A stretch of DNA of 37,769 nt from Symsagittifera roscoffensis (taxonomy: Eukaryota > Xenacoelomorpha > Acoela > Convolutidae). The stretch is from NCBI RefSeq assembly GCF_963678635.1, contig NC_087062.1:48535283-48573051 (forward strand), in the 5' to 3' direction. The translations under genes and the position numbers were made by a program. Each line of letters begins with the position of its first letter. Positions within the stretch are counted from its first letter, which is position 1. A model generated the notes under the pieces. The model made no database searches. It had not been told where the DNA came from and saw nothing but the letters and a program-made list of their open reading frames with translations. Below are positions 1 to 13,837 of the stretch, one piece after another.

Positions 1-3000
1 GTTTTTAGAAAAAAAAGACTGGTCGCTGTGAAATTAAAAGAAGTTTTCTATTCTTTGAAAAAAAATGGCTGGTCGCTGTGAAATCAACAGAAATATTCTT
101 AAAAACTATGACTGATCACTGTGAAAACACCAGAAATGTTTTTACAAAAGAGAATGGCTGGTCGCTGTGAAAATAAAATAAAAATTCTTTTCTTAGAAAA
201 TTGAATGGCTGGTTGCTGTGAAATTGACCGAAGTCTTTTTTTTAAAGAAATGACTGGGAGCTGTAAATTTAACAGAAGTATCATAGAAAAAAGAATGGCT
301 GGTCGCTGTGAAATTAACCGAAGTATTTTTAGAAAAAAAAATGGCTGGTCGCTGTAAAACTAACCGAAGTTTTTTTTAAAAAAAGAATGACCCGTCGCTG
401 TGAAAATAACCGAAATTTTCCAAGAAAAAATAATGGCTGGTCGCTGTAAAAACAACTGAAGTGTTCTTAGAAAAAAAGGCTGGTCGCTGTGAAATTAAAC
501 AAAGTATTCTATTCCTAGAAAAAGAATGGCTGGTCGCTGCAAAATCAACCGAAAAATTTAAAAAAAAAGAATGGCTGCTTGCTGTGAAATTAACCGAAGT
601 GTTCTTAAAAAAAATGGCTGGTCGCTGTAAAACTAACCGAAGTTTTTTTAAAAAAAAGAATGACCCGTGGCTGTGAAAATAACCGAAATTTATCAAGAAA
701 AAATAATGGCTGGTCGCTGTAAAAACAACTGAAGTGTTCTGAGAAAAAAGTGGCTGGTCGCTGTGAAATTAAACGAAGTATTCTATTCTTAGAAAAAAGA
801 ATGGCTAATTGCTGTGAAATCAACCGAACTAATCTTAGAAAGATGAATGACTGGTCGCTAAAAAATTAACTGAAGTACCTAGAAAAAAAAGGCTGGTCGC
901 TGTGAAATTTACCGAAGTATTTAAAAAAAATGATTAGGCTTTGTAAAATTATCCGAAGTATATCAAAAAGAAAAATTACTGGTTGCTGTAAAACTAACTG
1001 AAGTATCTTAGAAAAAAGAATGGCTGGTCGCTGTGAATTTAACCGAAATTTTTTTTATAAAAAAAATGAAGTGTAAAAACAACTAAAGTGTTTTTAGAAA
1101 AAAAAGATTGGTCGCTGTGAAATTAAAAGAAGTATTCTTTTCTTACAAAAATGAAGGGCTGGTTGCTGTGAAATTGACCGAAGTGTTTTTTTTTTAAAAA
1201 GAAGGACTGGGAGCTGTAAAAATAACAGAAGTATCTGAGAAAAAAAAATGGCTGGTCGCTGTGTAATCAATCGAATTATTTTTAGAAAAACAATTGGCTG
1301 GTCGCTGTAAAACTAACCGAAGTTTTTTTTTGAAAAAGAATGACTGGTCGCTGTGAAATAACCAAAATTTTCCTAGAAGAAAAATGGCTGGTCACTGTAA
1401 GAACAACCGAAATTTCCTTAAAAAAAAGAACTGAAGTGTGAAATAACTGAAGTGTTTTTAGAAAAAAAAAGACTGGTCGCTGTGAAATTAAAAGAAGTTT
1501 TCTATTCTTAGAAAAAATGGCTGGTCGCTGTAAAATCAACAGAAGTAGTCTTAAAAAAAGAATGGCTGATCACTGTGAAAACACCTGAAATGTTCTTAGA
1601 AAAAAGAATGGCTGGTCGCTGTGAAATTAAACGAAAAATTCTTTTCTTCGAAAATTGAATGGCTGGTCGCTGTGAAACTGACCGTTCTGTGAAGTCTTTT
1701 TTTAATGGAATGTTTGGGAGCTGTAAAATTAACAGAAGTATCGTAGAAAAAAGAATGGCTGGTCACTGAGAAATTAACAGAAGTGTTTTTTTTTAAATGT
1801 CTGGGCGCTGTAAAATTAACCGAAGTCTTTTTAAAAAGCATGGATGGTCTTTGTGCAATTAGTCGACGTACTTTTCTTAAAAAAGAATGACTGGTTGTTG
1901 TAAAATTAACTGAAGTGTCATAAAAAAGATTGGCTGGTCGCTGTGAATTTAACCGAAGTATTTTTTAAAAAAGAATGGCTGGTTGCTGTGAAATTAACCG
2001 AAGTGTTCCTTAAAAAGATGACTGGGCGCTGTAAAATTAACCAAAGTTTTTTTTAAAAAACGATTGGCTGGTCGCTGTGAAAATAACCGAAGTATTTTTT
2101 AAAAAAGAGTGACTGGGCGTTGTAATCTTAATTGAAGTATCTCAAAAAAAGAATGGCTGGTCGCTGTGAATTTAACCGAAGTATTCTTAGAAAAAGATTG
2201 GCTGACCGCTGTGAAACTAACCGAAGTGTTTCTTAAAAAAAAATAACTGGTCGCTGTGAAAATAACAAAAGAATTCCCAGAAAAAAGAATGGCTGGTCGA
2301 TGTATAAACAACTAAAGTGTTCTGAGAAAAAAGTGTCTGGTCGCTGTGAAATTAAACGAAGTATTCTATTCTTAACAAAAAGAATAGCTAATCGCTGTGA
2401 AATCAACCGAAGTAATCTTAGAAACAAGAATGAATGGTTGCTGTGAAATTAACCGATGTATTCTTAGTAAGAAGAATGACTGATCTCTAAAAAATTAACT
2501 GAAGTACCTAGAAAAAAATGGCTGGTCGCTGTGAAATTAACCGAAGTATAAAAAAAAAATGACTAGGCCTTGTAAAATTATCCGATTTATATCAAAAAGA
2601 AGAATTACTGGTCGCTGTAAAACTAACTGAAGTATCTTAGAGAAAAAAATGGCTGGTCGCTGTGAATTTTACCGAAGTTTTCTTTAAAAAAAGAACTGAA
2701 GTGTAAAAACAACTGAAGTGTTTTTAGAAAAAAAAGACTGGTCGCTGTGAAATTAAAAGAAGTATTTTTTCTTACAAAAATGAAGGGCTGGTCGCTGTGA
2801 AATTGACCGAAGTGTTTTTTTAAAGAAAGAATGACTGGGAGCTGTAAAATTAACCGAAGTATATTAGAAAAAGAATGGCTGGTCGCTGTGTACTTAACCG
2901 AGGTATTTTTAGAAAAAAAATGGCTGGTAGCTGTAAAACTAACCGAAGTTTTTTTTGAAAAGGAATGACTGGTCGTCATGAAAAAAACCGAAATTTTTCT

Positions 3001-4070
3001 AGATAAAAGAATGGCTGGTCGCTGTAAAAACAAGTGAAGTGTTCTTAGAAAAAAAAGGCTGGTCGCTGTGAAATTAAACGAAGTATTCTATTCTTAGAAA
3101 AAAGAGTAGCTGGTCGCTGTGAAATCAACCGAAGTTTTTTTTGAAAACAAAGAATGGCTGGTTGCTGTGAAAATAACCGAAGTGTTCTTTAAAAAAATGA
3201 ATGGGCGCTAAAAAATTGACCGAAGTTTTTCTAAAAAACGAATGGCTGGTCGCTGTGAAAATAACCGAAGTGTTGCTTAAAAAAGAATGACTGGTCGCTG
3301 TGAAAATAACAGAAGCGTTTCTTAAAAAAGAATGACTGGTCGCTGTGAAAATAACGGAAGTATTCCCAAAAAAAAGAATGACTGGTCGATGTATAAACAA
3401 CTAAAGTGTTCTGAAAAAAAAAACAGGCTGGTAGCTGTGAATTTAACCGAAGTATTCTTAAAAAAAGATTGGCTGGTCGCTGTGAAACTAACCGAAGTGT
3501 TTCTTAAAAAAAGAATGACTGGTTGCTGTGAAAATAACAAAAGAATTCCAAGAAAAAAGAATGGCTGGTCGATGTATAAACAACTAAAGTGCTCTGAGAA
3601 ACAAATGGCTGGTCGCTGTGAAATTAACCGAAGTATTCTATTCTTAGAAAAAAGAATGGCTAATTGCTGTAAAATCAACAGAAGTAGTCTTAAAAAAAGA
3701 ATTGCTGATGACTGTGAAAACACCTGAAATGTTCTTACAAAAAAGAATGGCTGGTCGCTGTGAAATTAAAAGATAAATTCTTTTCTTAGAAAATCGAATG
3801 GCTGGTCGCTGTGAAACTGACTGAAGTCTTTTTTTCAAAGGAATGGCTGGGAGCTGTAAAATTAACAGAAGTATAGTAGAAAAAAGAATGGCTGGTCGCT
3901 GTGAAATTTACCGAAGTATTTTTGGAAAAAAAATGGCTGGTCGCTGTAAAACTAACCGAAGTATTTTTTGAAAAGTAATGACTGGTCACTGTGAAAAAAA
4001 CCGAAATGTTTCTAGATAAAAGAATGGCTGGTCGCTGTAAAAACAACTGAAGTGTTCTTAGAAAAAAAGC

Positions 4071-4308
4071 CTGGTCGCTGTGAAATTAAACGAAGTATTA
4101 TATTCTTTGAAAAAAGAATAGCTGGTCGCTGTGAAATCAACCGAAGGTTTTTTTAAAAAAGAATGGCTGGTTGCTGTGAAAATAACCGAAGTGTTCTTTA
4201 AAAAATTGAATGGGCGCTAAAAAAATTGACCGAAGTTTTTCTAAAAAACGAATGGCTGGTCGCTGTGAAAATAGCCGAAGTGTTGCTTAAAAAGAATGAC
4301 TGGTCGCT
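4071..4308 (+). repeat. 238-bp block repeated exactly at 9838-10075
   Basis: Read base by base, 4071-4308 matches 9838-10075 without a difference (constant offset 5767), spanning about five minisatellite units including the rare TATATTCTTTG and ATAGCCGAAG variants. Neighbouring units in the array differ at many positions, so identity 5.8 kb apart points to recent block duplication or gene conversion rather than shared ancestry of single units. Confidence 0.85.
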
Positions 4309-7300
4309 GTGAAAATAACGGAAGGATTCCCAAAAAAAAGCATGGATGGTCGATGTATAAACAACTAAAGTGTTCTGAGAAAAAAAAATGGCTGGTCGCT
4401 GTGAATTTTACCAAAGTGATCTTAGAAAAAAGATTGGCTGGTCGCTGTGAAACAAACCGAAGTGTTTTTTAAAAAAGAATGACTGGTCGCTGTGAAAATA
4501 ACAAAAGAATTCCTAGAAAAAAGAATGGCTGGTCGATGTATAAACAACTAAAGTGTTCTGAGAAAAAAAAGCCTGGTCGCTGTGAAATTAAACGAAGTAT
4601 TCTATTCTTAGAAAAAAGAATGGCTAATCGCTGTAAAATCAACCGAAGTAATCTTAGAAAGAAGAAGACTGGTTGCTGTGAAATTAACCGATGTATTCTT
4701 AGAAAGAAGAATGACTGGTCGCTAAAAAATAAACTGAAGTACCTAGAAAAAAAATTGACTGGGCGCTGTAAAAACAACCGAAGCATTTCAAAAAAAGAAT
4801 TACTGGTCGCTGTAAAACTAATTTAATTATCTTAGAAAAAAACGTCTGGTCGCTGTGAAATCAACAGAAGTAGTCTTAAAAAAAGAATGGCTGATCACTG
4901 TGAAAACACTTGAAATGTTCTTAGAGAAAAAATGGCTGGTCGCTGTGAAATTAAAAGAAAAATTCTTTTCTTAGAAAATTGAATGGCTGGTAGCTGTGAA
5001 ACTGACCGAAGTCTTTTTTTTAAAGGAATGACTGGGAGCTGTAAAATTAACAGAAGTATACTAGAAAAAAGAATGGCTGGTCGCTGTGAAACTAACCGAA
5101 GTTTTTTTAAAAAAAAGAATGACTGGTCGCTGTAAAAATAACCGGAATTTTCCAAGAAAAAATAATGGCTGGTTCCTGAAAAACTAACCGAAGTTTTTTT
5201 AATAAAAGAATGACTGGTCGCTGTGAAATTAACCGAAATTTTCCAAGAAAAAATAATGGCTGGTCGCTGTAAAAACATTTGAAATGTTCTTAGAAAAAAG
5301 GCTGGTCGCTGTAAAATTAAACGAAGTATTCTGTTTCTAGAAAAAAGAATGGCTGTTCGCTGCGAAATCAACCGAAATGTTTTTTTTTAAAAAAATGGCT
5401 GGTTGCTGTGAAACTAACCGAAGTGTTTTTTAAAAAATGACTGGGAGCTGTAAAATTAACAGAAGTATACTAGAAAAAAGAATGACTGGTCGCTGTGAAA
5501 CTAACCGAAGTTTTTTTTAAAAAAAGAATGACTGGTCGCTGTGAAAATAACCGGAATTTTCCAAGAAAAAATAATGGCTGGTTCCTGAAAAACTAACCGA
5601 AGTTTTTTTAAAAAAAGAATGACTGGTCGCTGTGAAAATAACCGAAATTTTCCAAGAAAAAATAATGGCTGGTCGCTGTAAAAACATTTGAAATGTTCTT
5701 AGAAAAAAAGCTGGTCGCTGTGAAATTAAACGAAGTATTCTGTTTCTAGAAAAAAGAATGGCTGGTCGCTGCGAAATCAACCGAAATGTTTTTTTTTTTA
5801 AAAAATGGCTGGTTGCTGTGAAACTAACCGAAGTGTTTTTTAAAAAAATGACTGGGCGCTGTAAAATTAACCAAAGTTTTTTAAAAAAAAAACGATTAGC
5901 TGGTCGCTGTGAAAATAACCGAAGTATTTTTTAAAAAAGAGTGACTGGGCGTTGTAAACTTAATTGAAGTATCTTAAAAAAAGAATGGCTGGTCGCTGTG
6001 AATTCAACCGAAGTATTCTTAGAAAAAAGATTGGCTGGTCGCGGTGAAACTAACCGAAGTTTTTTTTAAAAAAAAATGACTGGTCACTGTAAAAACAACC
6101 GAAATTTCTGTAAAAAAAGAACTGAACTGTAAAACAACTGAAGTGTTTTTTAGAAATAAATGGCTGGTCGCTGTGAAATTAACAGAAGTAGTCTTAAAAA
6201 AAGAATGACTGGTCGCTGTGAAAATAACAAAAGAATTCCCAGAAAAAAGAATGGCTGGTCGATGTATAAACAACTAAAGTGTTCTGAGAAAAAAGTGTCC
6301 GGTCGCTGTGAAATTAAACGAAGTATTATGTTCTTAGAAAAAAGAATGGCTAATCGCTGTGAAATCAACCGAAGTAATCTTAGAAACAAGAATGACTGGT
6401 TGCTGTGAAATTAACCGAAGTATTTAAAAAAATGACTAGGCCTTGTAAAATTATCTGAAGTATTTCAAAAAGAAGAAGTACTAGTCGCTGTAAAACTAAC
6501 TGAAGTATCTTAGAAAAACGAATGGCTGTTCGCTGTGAATTTAACCGAAGTTTTTTTTAAAAAAAAACAAGTGCAAAAACAAATGACGTGTTTTTAGAAA
6601 AAAAAGACTGGTCGCTCTGAAATTAAAAGAAGTGTTTTTTTTTCTTACAAAAATGAAGGGCTGGTCGCTGTGAAATTGACGAGAGTGTTTTTTTTAAAAA
6701 AAGAATGTCTGGGAGCTGTAAAATTAACAGAATTATCTTAGTAAAAAGAATGGCTGGTCGCTGTGTAATTAACCGAAGTGTTTTTAGAAAAAAAATTGGC
6801 TGGTCGCTGTAAAACTAACCGAAGTTTTTTTAAAAAAAAATGACTGGTCACTGTGAAAACAACCGAAATTTCTTTAAAAAAAGAACTGAAGTGTAAAATA
6901 ACTGAAGTGTTTTTAGAAATAAATGGCTGGTCGCTGTGAAATCAACAGAAGTGGTCTTAAAAACACAATGGCTGATCACTGTGAAAACACTTGAAATATT
7001 CTGAGAAAAAAGAATGGCTGGTCGCTGTGAAATTAAAAGAAAAATTCTTTTCTTAGAAAATTGAATGGCTGGTCGCTGTGAAACTGACCGAAGTCTTTTT
7101 TTAAAGGAATGACTGGGAGCTGTAAAATTAACAGAAGCATAGTAGAAAAAAGAATGGCTGGTCGCTGTGAATTTAACCGAAGTGTTTTTAGAAAAAAAAT
7201 GGCTGATCGCTGTAAAACTGACCGAAGTTTTTTTAAAAAAAGAATGACTGGTCGCTGTGAAAATAACCGAAATTTTCCAAGAAAAAATAACAGCTGGTCG

Positions 7301-9252
7301 CTGTAAAAACATTTGAAATGTTCTTAGAAAAAAGGCTGGTCGCTGTGAAATTAAACGAAGTATTCTATTTCTAGAAAAAAGAATGGCTGGTTGCTGTGAA
7401 ATTACCGAGGTGTTCTTTAAAAAAGAATGACTGGGCGTTGTAAACTTAATTGAAGTATAGTAGAAAAAAGAATGGCTGGTCGCTGTGAATTTAACCGATG
7501 TATTCTTAGAAAAAGATTGGCTGGTCGTTGTGAAACTAACCGAAGTGTTTCTTAAAAAAAAATGACTGGTCGCTGTGAAAATAACAAAAGAATTCCCAGA
7601 AAAAAGAATGACTGGTCGATGTATAAACAGCTAAAGTGTTCTGAGAAAAACGTGTCTGGTCGCTGTGAAATTAAACGAATCATTTTTTTAAAAAAGAACG
7701 ACTGGGCGTTGTAAACTTAATTGAAGTATCTTAAAAAAAGAATGGCTGGTCGCTGTGATTTTATCCGAAGTATTCTTAGAAAAAAAATTGGCTGGTCGCT
7801 GTGAAACTAACCGAAGTGTTTCTTAAAAAAAGAATGAATGGTCGCTGTGAAAATAACTAAAGAATTCCCAGAAAAAAGAATGGCTGGTCGATGTATGAAC
7901 AACTAAAATGTTCTGAGAAAAACGTGTCTGGTCGCTGTGAAATTAAACGAAGTATTCTATTTTTAGAAAAAAGAATGGCTAATCGCTGTGAAATCAACCG
8001 AAATAATCTTGAAAACAAGAATGACTGGTTGCTGTGAAATTAACCGATGTTTTCTTAGTAAGAAGAATGACTGATCGCTAAAAAATTAACTGAAGTACTT
8101 AGAAAAAAAATGGCTGGTCGCTGTGAAATTAACCGAAGTATTTAAAAAAAATGACTGGGCCTTGTAAAATTATCCGAAGTATTTCAAAAAGAAGAAATAA
8201 TGGTCGCTGTAAAACTAACTGAAGTATCTTCGAAAAAAGAATGGCTGGTCGCTGTGAATTTAACCGAGGTTTTCTTTAAAAGAAGAACTGAAGTGTAGAA
8301 ACAACTGAAGTGATCTAAGAAAAAAAAGACTGGTCGCTGTGAAATTAAAAGAAATATTTTTTTCTTAAAAAAATGAAAGGCTGGTCGCTTTGAAATTGAC
8401 CGAAGTGTTTTTTTTTTAAAAAAAGAATGACTGGGAGCTGTAAAATTAACAGAAGTATCGTAGAAAAAAGAATGGCTGGTCGCTGTGTAATTAAGCGAAG
8501 TTTTTTAAGAAAAAAAATTGGCTGGTTGCTGTGAAACTAACCGAAGTGTTCTTTAAAAAAAGACTGGGCGCTGTAAAATTAACCAAAGTTCTTTTTTTAA
8601 AAACGATTAGCTGGTGGCTTAGAAAATAACCGAAGTATTTTTTAAAAAAGAGTGACTGGGCGTTGTAAACTTAATTGAAGTATCTTAAAAAAAGAATGGC
8701 TGGTCGCTGTGAATTTAACCGAAGTATTCTTAGAAAAAGATTGGCTGGTCGAGGTAAAACTAACCGAAGTGTTTGTGAAAAAAGAATGACTGGTCGCCTT
8801 GAAAAAAAAAACAAAAGAATTCCCAGAAAAAAGAATGGCTGGTCGATGTATAAACAACTAAAGTGTTCTGAAAAAAACGTGTCTGGTCGCTGTGAAATTA
8901 AACGAAGTTTTTTTTAAAAAAAGAATGACTGGGCGTTGTAAACTTAATTGAAGTATCTTAAAAAAAAATGGCTGGTCGCTGTGAATTTAACCGAAGTATT
9001 CTTAGAAAAAGATTGGCTGGTCGCTGTGAAACTAACCGAAGTGTTTCTTAAAAAAAGAATGGCTGGTCGATGTATAAACAACTAAAGTGTTCGGAGAAAA
9101 ACGTGTCTGGTCGCTGTGAAAAAAACGAAGTATTCTATTCTTAGAAAAAAGAATGGCTAATCGCTGTTAAATCAACCGAAATAATCTTAGAAACAAGAAT
9201 GACTGGTTGCTGTGAAAATAACCGATGTATTCTTAGTAAGGAGAATGACTGA

Positions 9253-10070
9253 TCGCTAAAAAATTAACTGAAGTACTTAGAAAAAAATTGGCTGTTCGCT
9301 GTGAAATTAACCGAAGTATTTTAGAAAAATGACTGGTCCTTGTAAAATTATCCGAAGTATTTCAAAAAGAAGAAGTAAAGGTCGCTGTAAAACTAACTGA
9401 AGTATCTTCAAAAAAAGAATGGCTGGTCGCTGTGAAATCAACAGAAGTAGTCTTAAAAAAAGAATGGCTGATTACTGTGAAAACACCTGAAATGTTCTTA
9501 GAAAAAAGAATGGCTGGTCGCTGTAAAATTGAAAGAAAAATTATTCTCTTAGAAAATTGAATGGCTGGTCGCTGTGAAGTTGACCGAAGTCATTTTTTTG
9601 AAGGAATGACTGGGAGCTGTAAAATTAACAGAAGTATCTTAGAAAAAAGAATGGCCCGTCGCTGTGAAATCAACCCAAGTATTTTTAGAAAAAACAATGA
9701 CTGGTCGCTGTAAAACTAACCGAAGTATTTTTTTTGAAAAGGAATGACTGGTCGCCGTGAGAAAAACCAAAATTTTTCTAGATAGAAGAATGGCTGGTCT
9801 CTGTAAAAACAACTTATGTGTTCTTAGAAAAAAAAGGCTGGTCGCTGTGAAATTAAACGAAGTATTATATTCTTTGAAAAAAGAATAGCTGGTCGCTGTG
9901 AAATCAACCGAAGGTTTTTTTAAAAAAGAATGGCTGGTTGCTGTGAAAATAACCGAAGTGTTCTTTAAAAAATTGAATGGGCGCTAAAAAAATTGACCGA
10001 AGTTTTTCTAAAAAACGAATGGCTGGTCGCTGTGAAAATAGCCGAAGTGTTGCTTAAAAAGAATGACTGG
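9253..10070 (+). repeat. Higher-order repeat, left copy (about 818 bp)
   Basis: This block is followed immediately by a second copy at about 10071-10885. The series of variant units (TCGCTAAAAAATTAACTG, GGTCCTTGTAAAATTATCC, AAGAAGTAAAGGTCGCTG, GATTACTGTG or GATCACTGTG, GGCCCGTCGCTG, GGTCGCCGTGAG) appears in the same order in both with only scattered differences. It is a tandem duplication of about 17 minisatellite units. Confidence 0.85.
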
Positions 10071-10885
10071 TCGCTAAAAAATTAACTGAAGTACTTAGAA
10101 AAAAATTGGCTGTTCGCTGTGAAATTAACCGAAGTATTTTAGAAAAAATGACTGGTCCTTGTAAAATTATCCGAAGTATTTCAAAAAGAAGAAGTAAAGG
10201 TCGCTGTAAAACTAACTGAAGTATCTTCAAAAAAAGAATGGCTGGTCGCTGTGAAATCAACAGAAGTAGTCTTAAAAAAAGAATGGCTGATCACTGTGAA
10301 AACACCTGAAATGTTCTTAGAAAAAAGAATGGCTGGTCGCTGTAAAATTGAAAGAAAAATTATTCTCTTAGAAAATTGAATGGCTGGTCGCTGTGAAGTT
10401 GACCGAAGTCATTTTTTTGAAGGAATGACTGGGAGCTGTAAAATTAACAGAAGTATCTTAGAAAAAAGAATGGCCCGTCGCTGTAAAATCAACCCAAGTA
10501 TTTTTAGAAAAAACAATGGCTGGTCGCTGTAAAACTAACCGAAGTATTTTTTTGAAAAGGAATAACTGGTCGCCGTGAGAAAAACCGAAATTTTTCTAGA
10601 TAGAAGAATGGCTGGTCTCTGTAAAAACAACTTATGTGTTCTTAGAAAAAAAAGGCTGGTCGCTGTGAAATTAAACGAAGTATTCTACTCTTAGAAGAAA
10701 GAATAGCTGGTCGCTGTGAAATCAACCGAATTTTTTTTTAGAAAAAAGAATGGCTGGTTGCTGTGAAAATAACCGAAGTGTTTTTTAAAAAATGAATGGG
10801 CGCTAAAAAATTGACCGAAGTTTTTCTAAAAAACAAATGGCTGGTCGCTGTGAAAATAACCCAAGTGTTGCTTAAAAAAGAATGA
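10071..10885 (+). repeat. Higher-order repeat, right copy
   Basis: Right-hand member of the roughly 818-bp tandem duplication. It differs from the left copy mainly in A-run lengths and single bases, for example the unit near 10,670 has TATTCTACTC where the left copy has TATTATATTC. Similarity fades near 10,885. Confidence 0.8.
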
Positions 10886-13837
10886 CTGCTCGCTGTGAAA
10901 ATAACACAAGCGTTTCTTAAAAAAAAATGACTGGTCGCTGTGAAAATAACGGAAGTATTCCCAAAAAAAAGAATGGCTGGTCGATGTATAAACAACTAAA
11001 GTGTTCTGAGAAAAAAAATGGCTGGTCACTGTGAATTTTACCGAAGTTTTGCTAGAAAAAAGATTGGCTGGTCGCTGTGAAAGTAACCGAAGAGTTGCTT
11101 AAAAAAGAATGACTGATCGCTGTGAAAATAGCAGAAACCTTTCTTAAAGATGAATGACTGGTCGCTGTGAAAATAACGGAAGTTTTCCCAAAAAAACGAC
11201 TGGCTGGTCGATGTATAAGCAACTAAAGTGTTCTGAAAAAAAAGGCTGGTCGCTGTGAATTAAACGAAGTATTCTACTCTTAGAAAAAAGAATGGCTAAT
11301 TGCTGTGAAAACAACCGAAGTATTCTTAGAAAGAAGAATGACTGGTCGCTCTAAAATTAATTGAAGTATCTTAGAAAAAAAAATGGCGGGTCGCTGTGAT
11401 TTTAACCGAAGATTTCTTTTAAAAAAACTGAAATGTAAAAACAACTGAAGTGTTTTTAGAAAAAAATACTGATAGCTGTGAAACTAAAAGAAGTATTCTT
11501 CTCTTAGAAAATTGAATGACTGGTCGCTGTGAAGTTGACCGAAGTCTTTTTTTAAAAAACGAATGACTGGGAGCTGTAAAGTTAGAAGTTTTTAAAAAAA
11601 AAGAATGGCTGGTCGCTGTGAAATTAATGGAAGTAATTTTAGAAAAAAAATGACTGGTCGCTGTGAAATTAAACGAAGTATTCTATTCTTAGAAAAAACA
11701 AATGGCTGGTCGCTGTGAAAATAACCGAAGTGTTGCTTAAAAAAGAATGACTGATTGCTGTGAAAATCACAGAAGCGTTTCTTAAAAAAGAATGACTGGT
11801 CGCTGTGAAAATAACGGAAGTATTCCCAAAAAAAGAATGGCTGGTCGATGTAAAATTAATTGAATTCTGTTGAATAAAAGAATGGCTGGTCGCTGTGAAT
11901 TTTACCGAAATAATTTTAGAAAAAAGATTGGCTGGTCGCTGTGAAACTAACCGAAGTATTCTATTCTTAGAAAAAAAAATGACTAGTTGTTGTGAAATTA
12001 ACCGAAGTGTTCTTTAAAAGAATAACTGGTCGCTGCGAAAACTATTGAAGTGTTCTTAGAAAACATTGACTGGGAGCTGTAAAACAACAGAAGTATCTTA
12101 GAAAAATGAATGGCTGGTCGCTGTGAAATTAACCGAAGTAACTTTAGAAAAAAAAAACGGCTGGTCGCTGTAAAACTGACCAAATTAGTTTTTTTTAAAA
12201 ATGACTGTTCGCAGTGAAAAATAAGGAAGCTTTGCTAGAAAAAAGAATGGATGGTCGCTGTAAAAACAACTGAAGTGTTCTTAGGAAAAAAAAGACTGGT
12301 CGCTATGAAATTAAAAGAAGTATTCTAATCTTAGAAAAAAAAATGGCTGGTCGCTGTGAAATGAACCGAAGTCTTTTTTAAAAAGAATGGCTGGTCGCGG
12401 TGAAATTAAACGAGGTAATTTAAAAAAAAAAATGATTGGTCGCTGCGAAAATAACCGAAGTTTTCCTAGAAAAAAGAATGGCTTGTCGCTGTAAAAACAA
12501 CTGAATTGTTCTTACAAAAAAAGGCTGGTCGCTGTGAAATTAAACGGAGTATTCTATTCTTAGAAAAAAAAATAACTAGTTGCTGTGGAATCAACCGAAG
12601 TGTTCTAGGCGCTGTAAAATTAACAAAAATTTTTTTTTAAAAACGAATGGCTGGTCGCTGTGAAAATAACCGAAGTATCTCTAAAAAATAAATGGCTGGT
12701 CGCTGTGATTTTAACCGAAATATTCTTAGGAAAATGATTGGCTGGTCGCTGTGAAACTAACCGAAGTGTTTCTTTAAAAAAATGACTGGTCGATTAACAG
12801 AAAAATTCCAAGAAAAAAGAATGGCTGAGCGATGTATGAACAACTAAAGTGTTCATAGAAAAAAAAATGGCTGGTCGCTGTGAAATTAAACGAAGTATTC
12901 TATTCTTAGAAAAAAGAATGGCTCATCGCTGAAAAATCAACCGAAGTAATCTTAGAAACAAGATTGACTGGTCGCTGTGAAATTAACCGAAAAGTTTTTT
13001 AAATGAAAGACGGGGCGCTAGAAAAAATTAACCGAAATACTTTAAGAAAAAAATGACTGTTCGCGTTGAAAACAACCGAAGTAATCTTAGAAAAAAAGAA
13101 TGACTGGACGCTGTGAAAATAACAGAAGTATTCCTAGAAAAAAGAATGGCTGGTCGATGTAAAATTAACTAAAGTGTTCTGAGAAAAAAATGGCTGGTCG
13201 CTGGGAAATTCAATGAAGAATTATATTCTTAGGAAAAAAATGGCTAATCGCTGTGCAACCAACAGGTTTTTTTAAATAACTGGGCGCTTGAAAATTAACC
13301 GAGCTACTTTAAGAAAAAGAACGGCTGATCGCTGTGAAATTAACCGAAGTATTCTTAGAAGGAAGCATGACTGGTCGCTAAAAAATTAACTGAAGTAGCT
13401 TAGGAAAAACAATGACTGCTCGCTGTGAAAACAACCGAAGTAATCTTAGAAAGAAGAATGTTTGGTTTTTGTAAAACTAACCGAAAAATCTTTAAAATAA
13501 GAATGGCTGGTCGCTGTGAAAATAGCCGAAGTATTCCTAGAAAAATGAATGGCTCTCGCTGTAAAAACAACTGAAGTGTTCTTAGAAAAAAATATCTGGT
13601 GATTGTGAAATTAAACTAAAAATTTTACTCTTAGAAAAGAATGGCTGGTCGCTGTGGAATCAACCGAAGAAATTTAAAAAAAATGACTGGACCCTGTAAA
13701 ATTAGCCGAAATGATTTTAAAGAAAAATGGCTGGTCGCTGTGAAAACAACAGGAGTATTTTAGAAAGAAGAATGACTGGTCGCTGTAAAATTAACCGAAG
13801 TGTCTTGGTGAAAAAATGGCTGGTCGCTGTGAAACTA

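Noticed and set aside
3332-3727. 131-residue plus-strand open frame (Lys/Asn/Arg-rich)
   Set aside because: Minisatellite sequence; the same units elsewhere contain stops, and the opposite strand is open over the same interval.
4895-5371. 158-residue minus-strand open frame as a repetitive protein gene
   Set aside because: It is made of minisatellite units, shifts phase whenever a unit length changes, has no conserved frame among neighbouring copies and no start or splice context.
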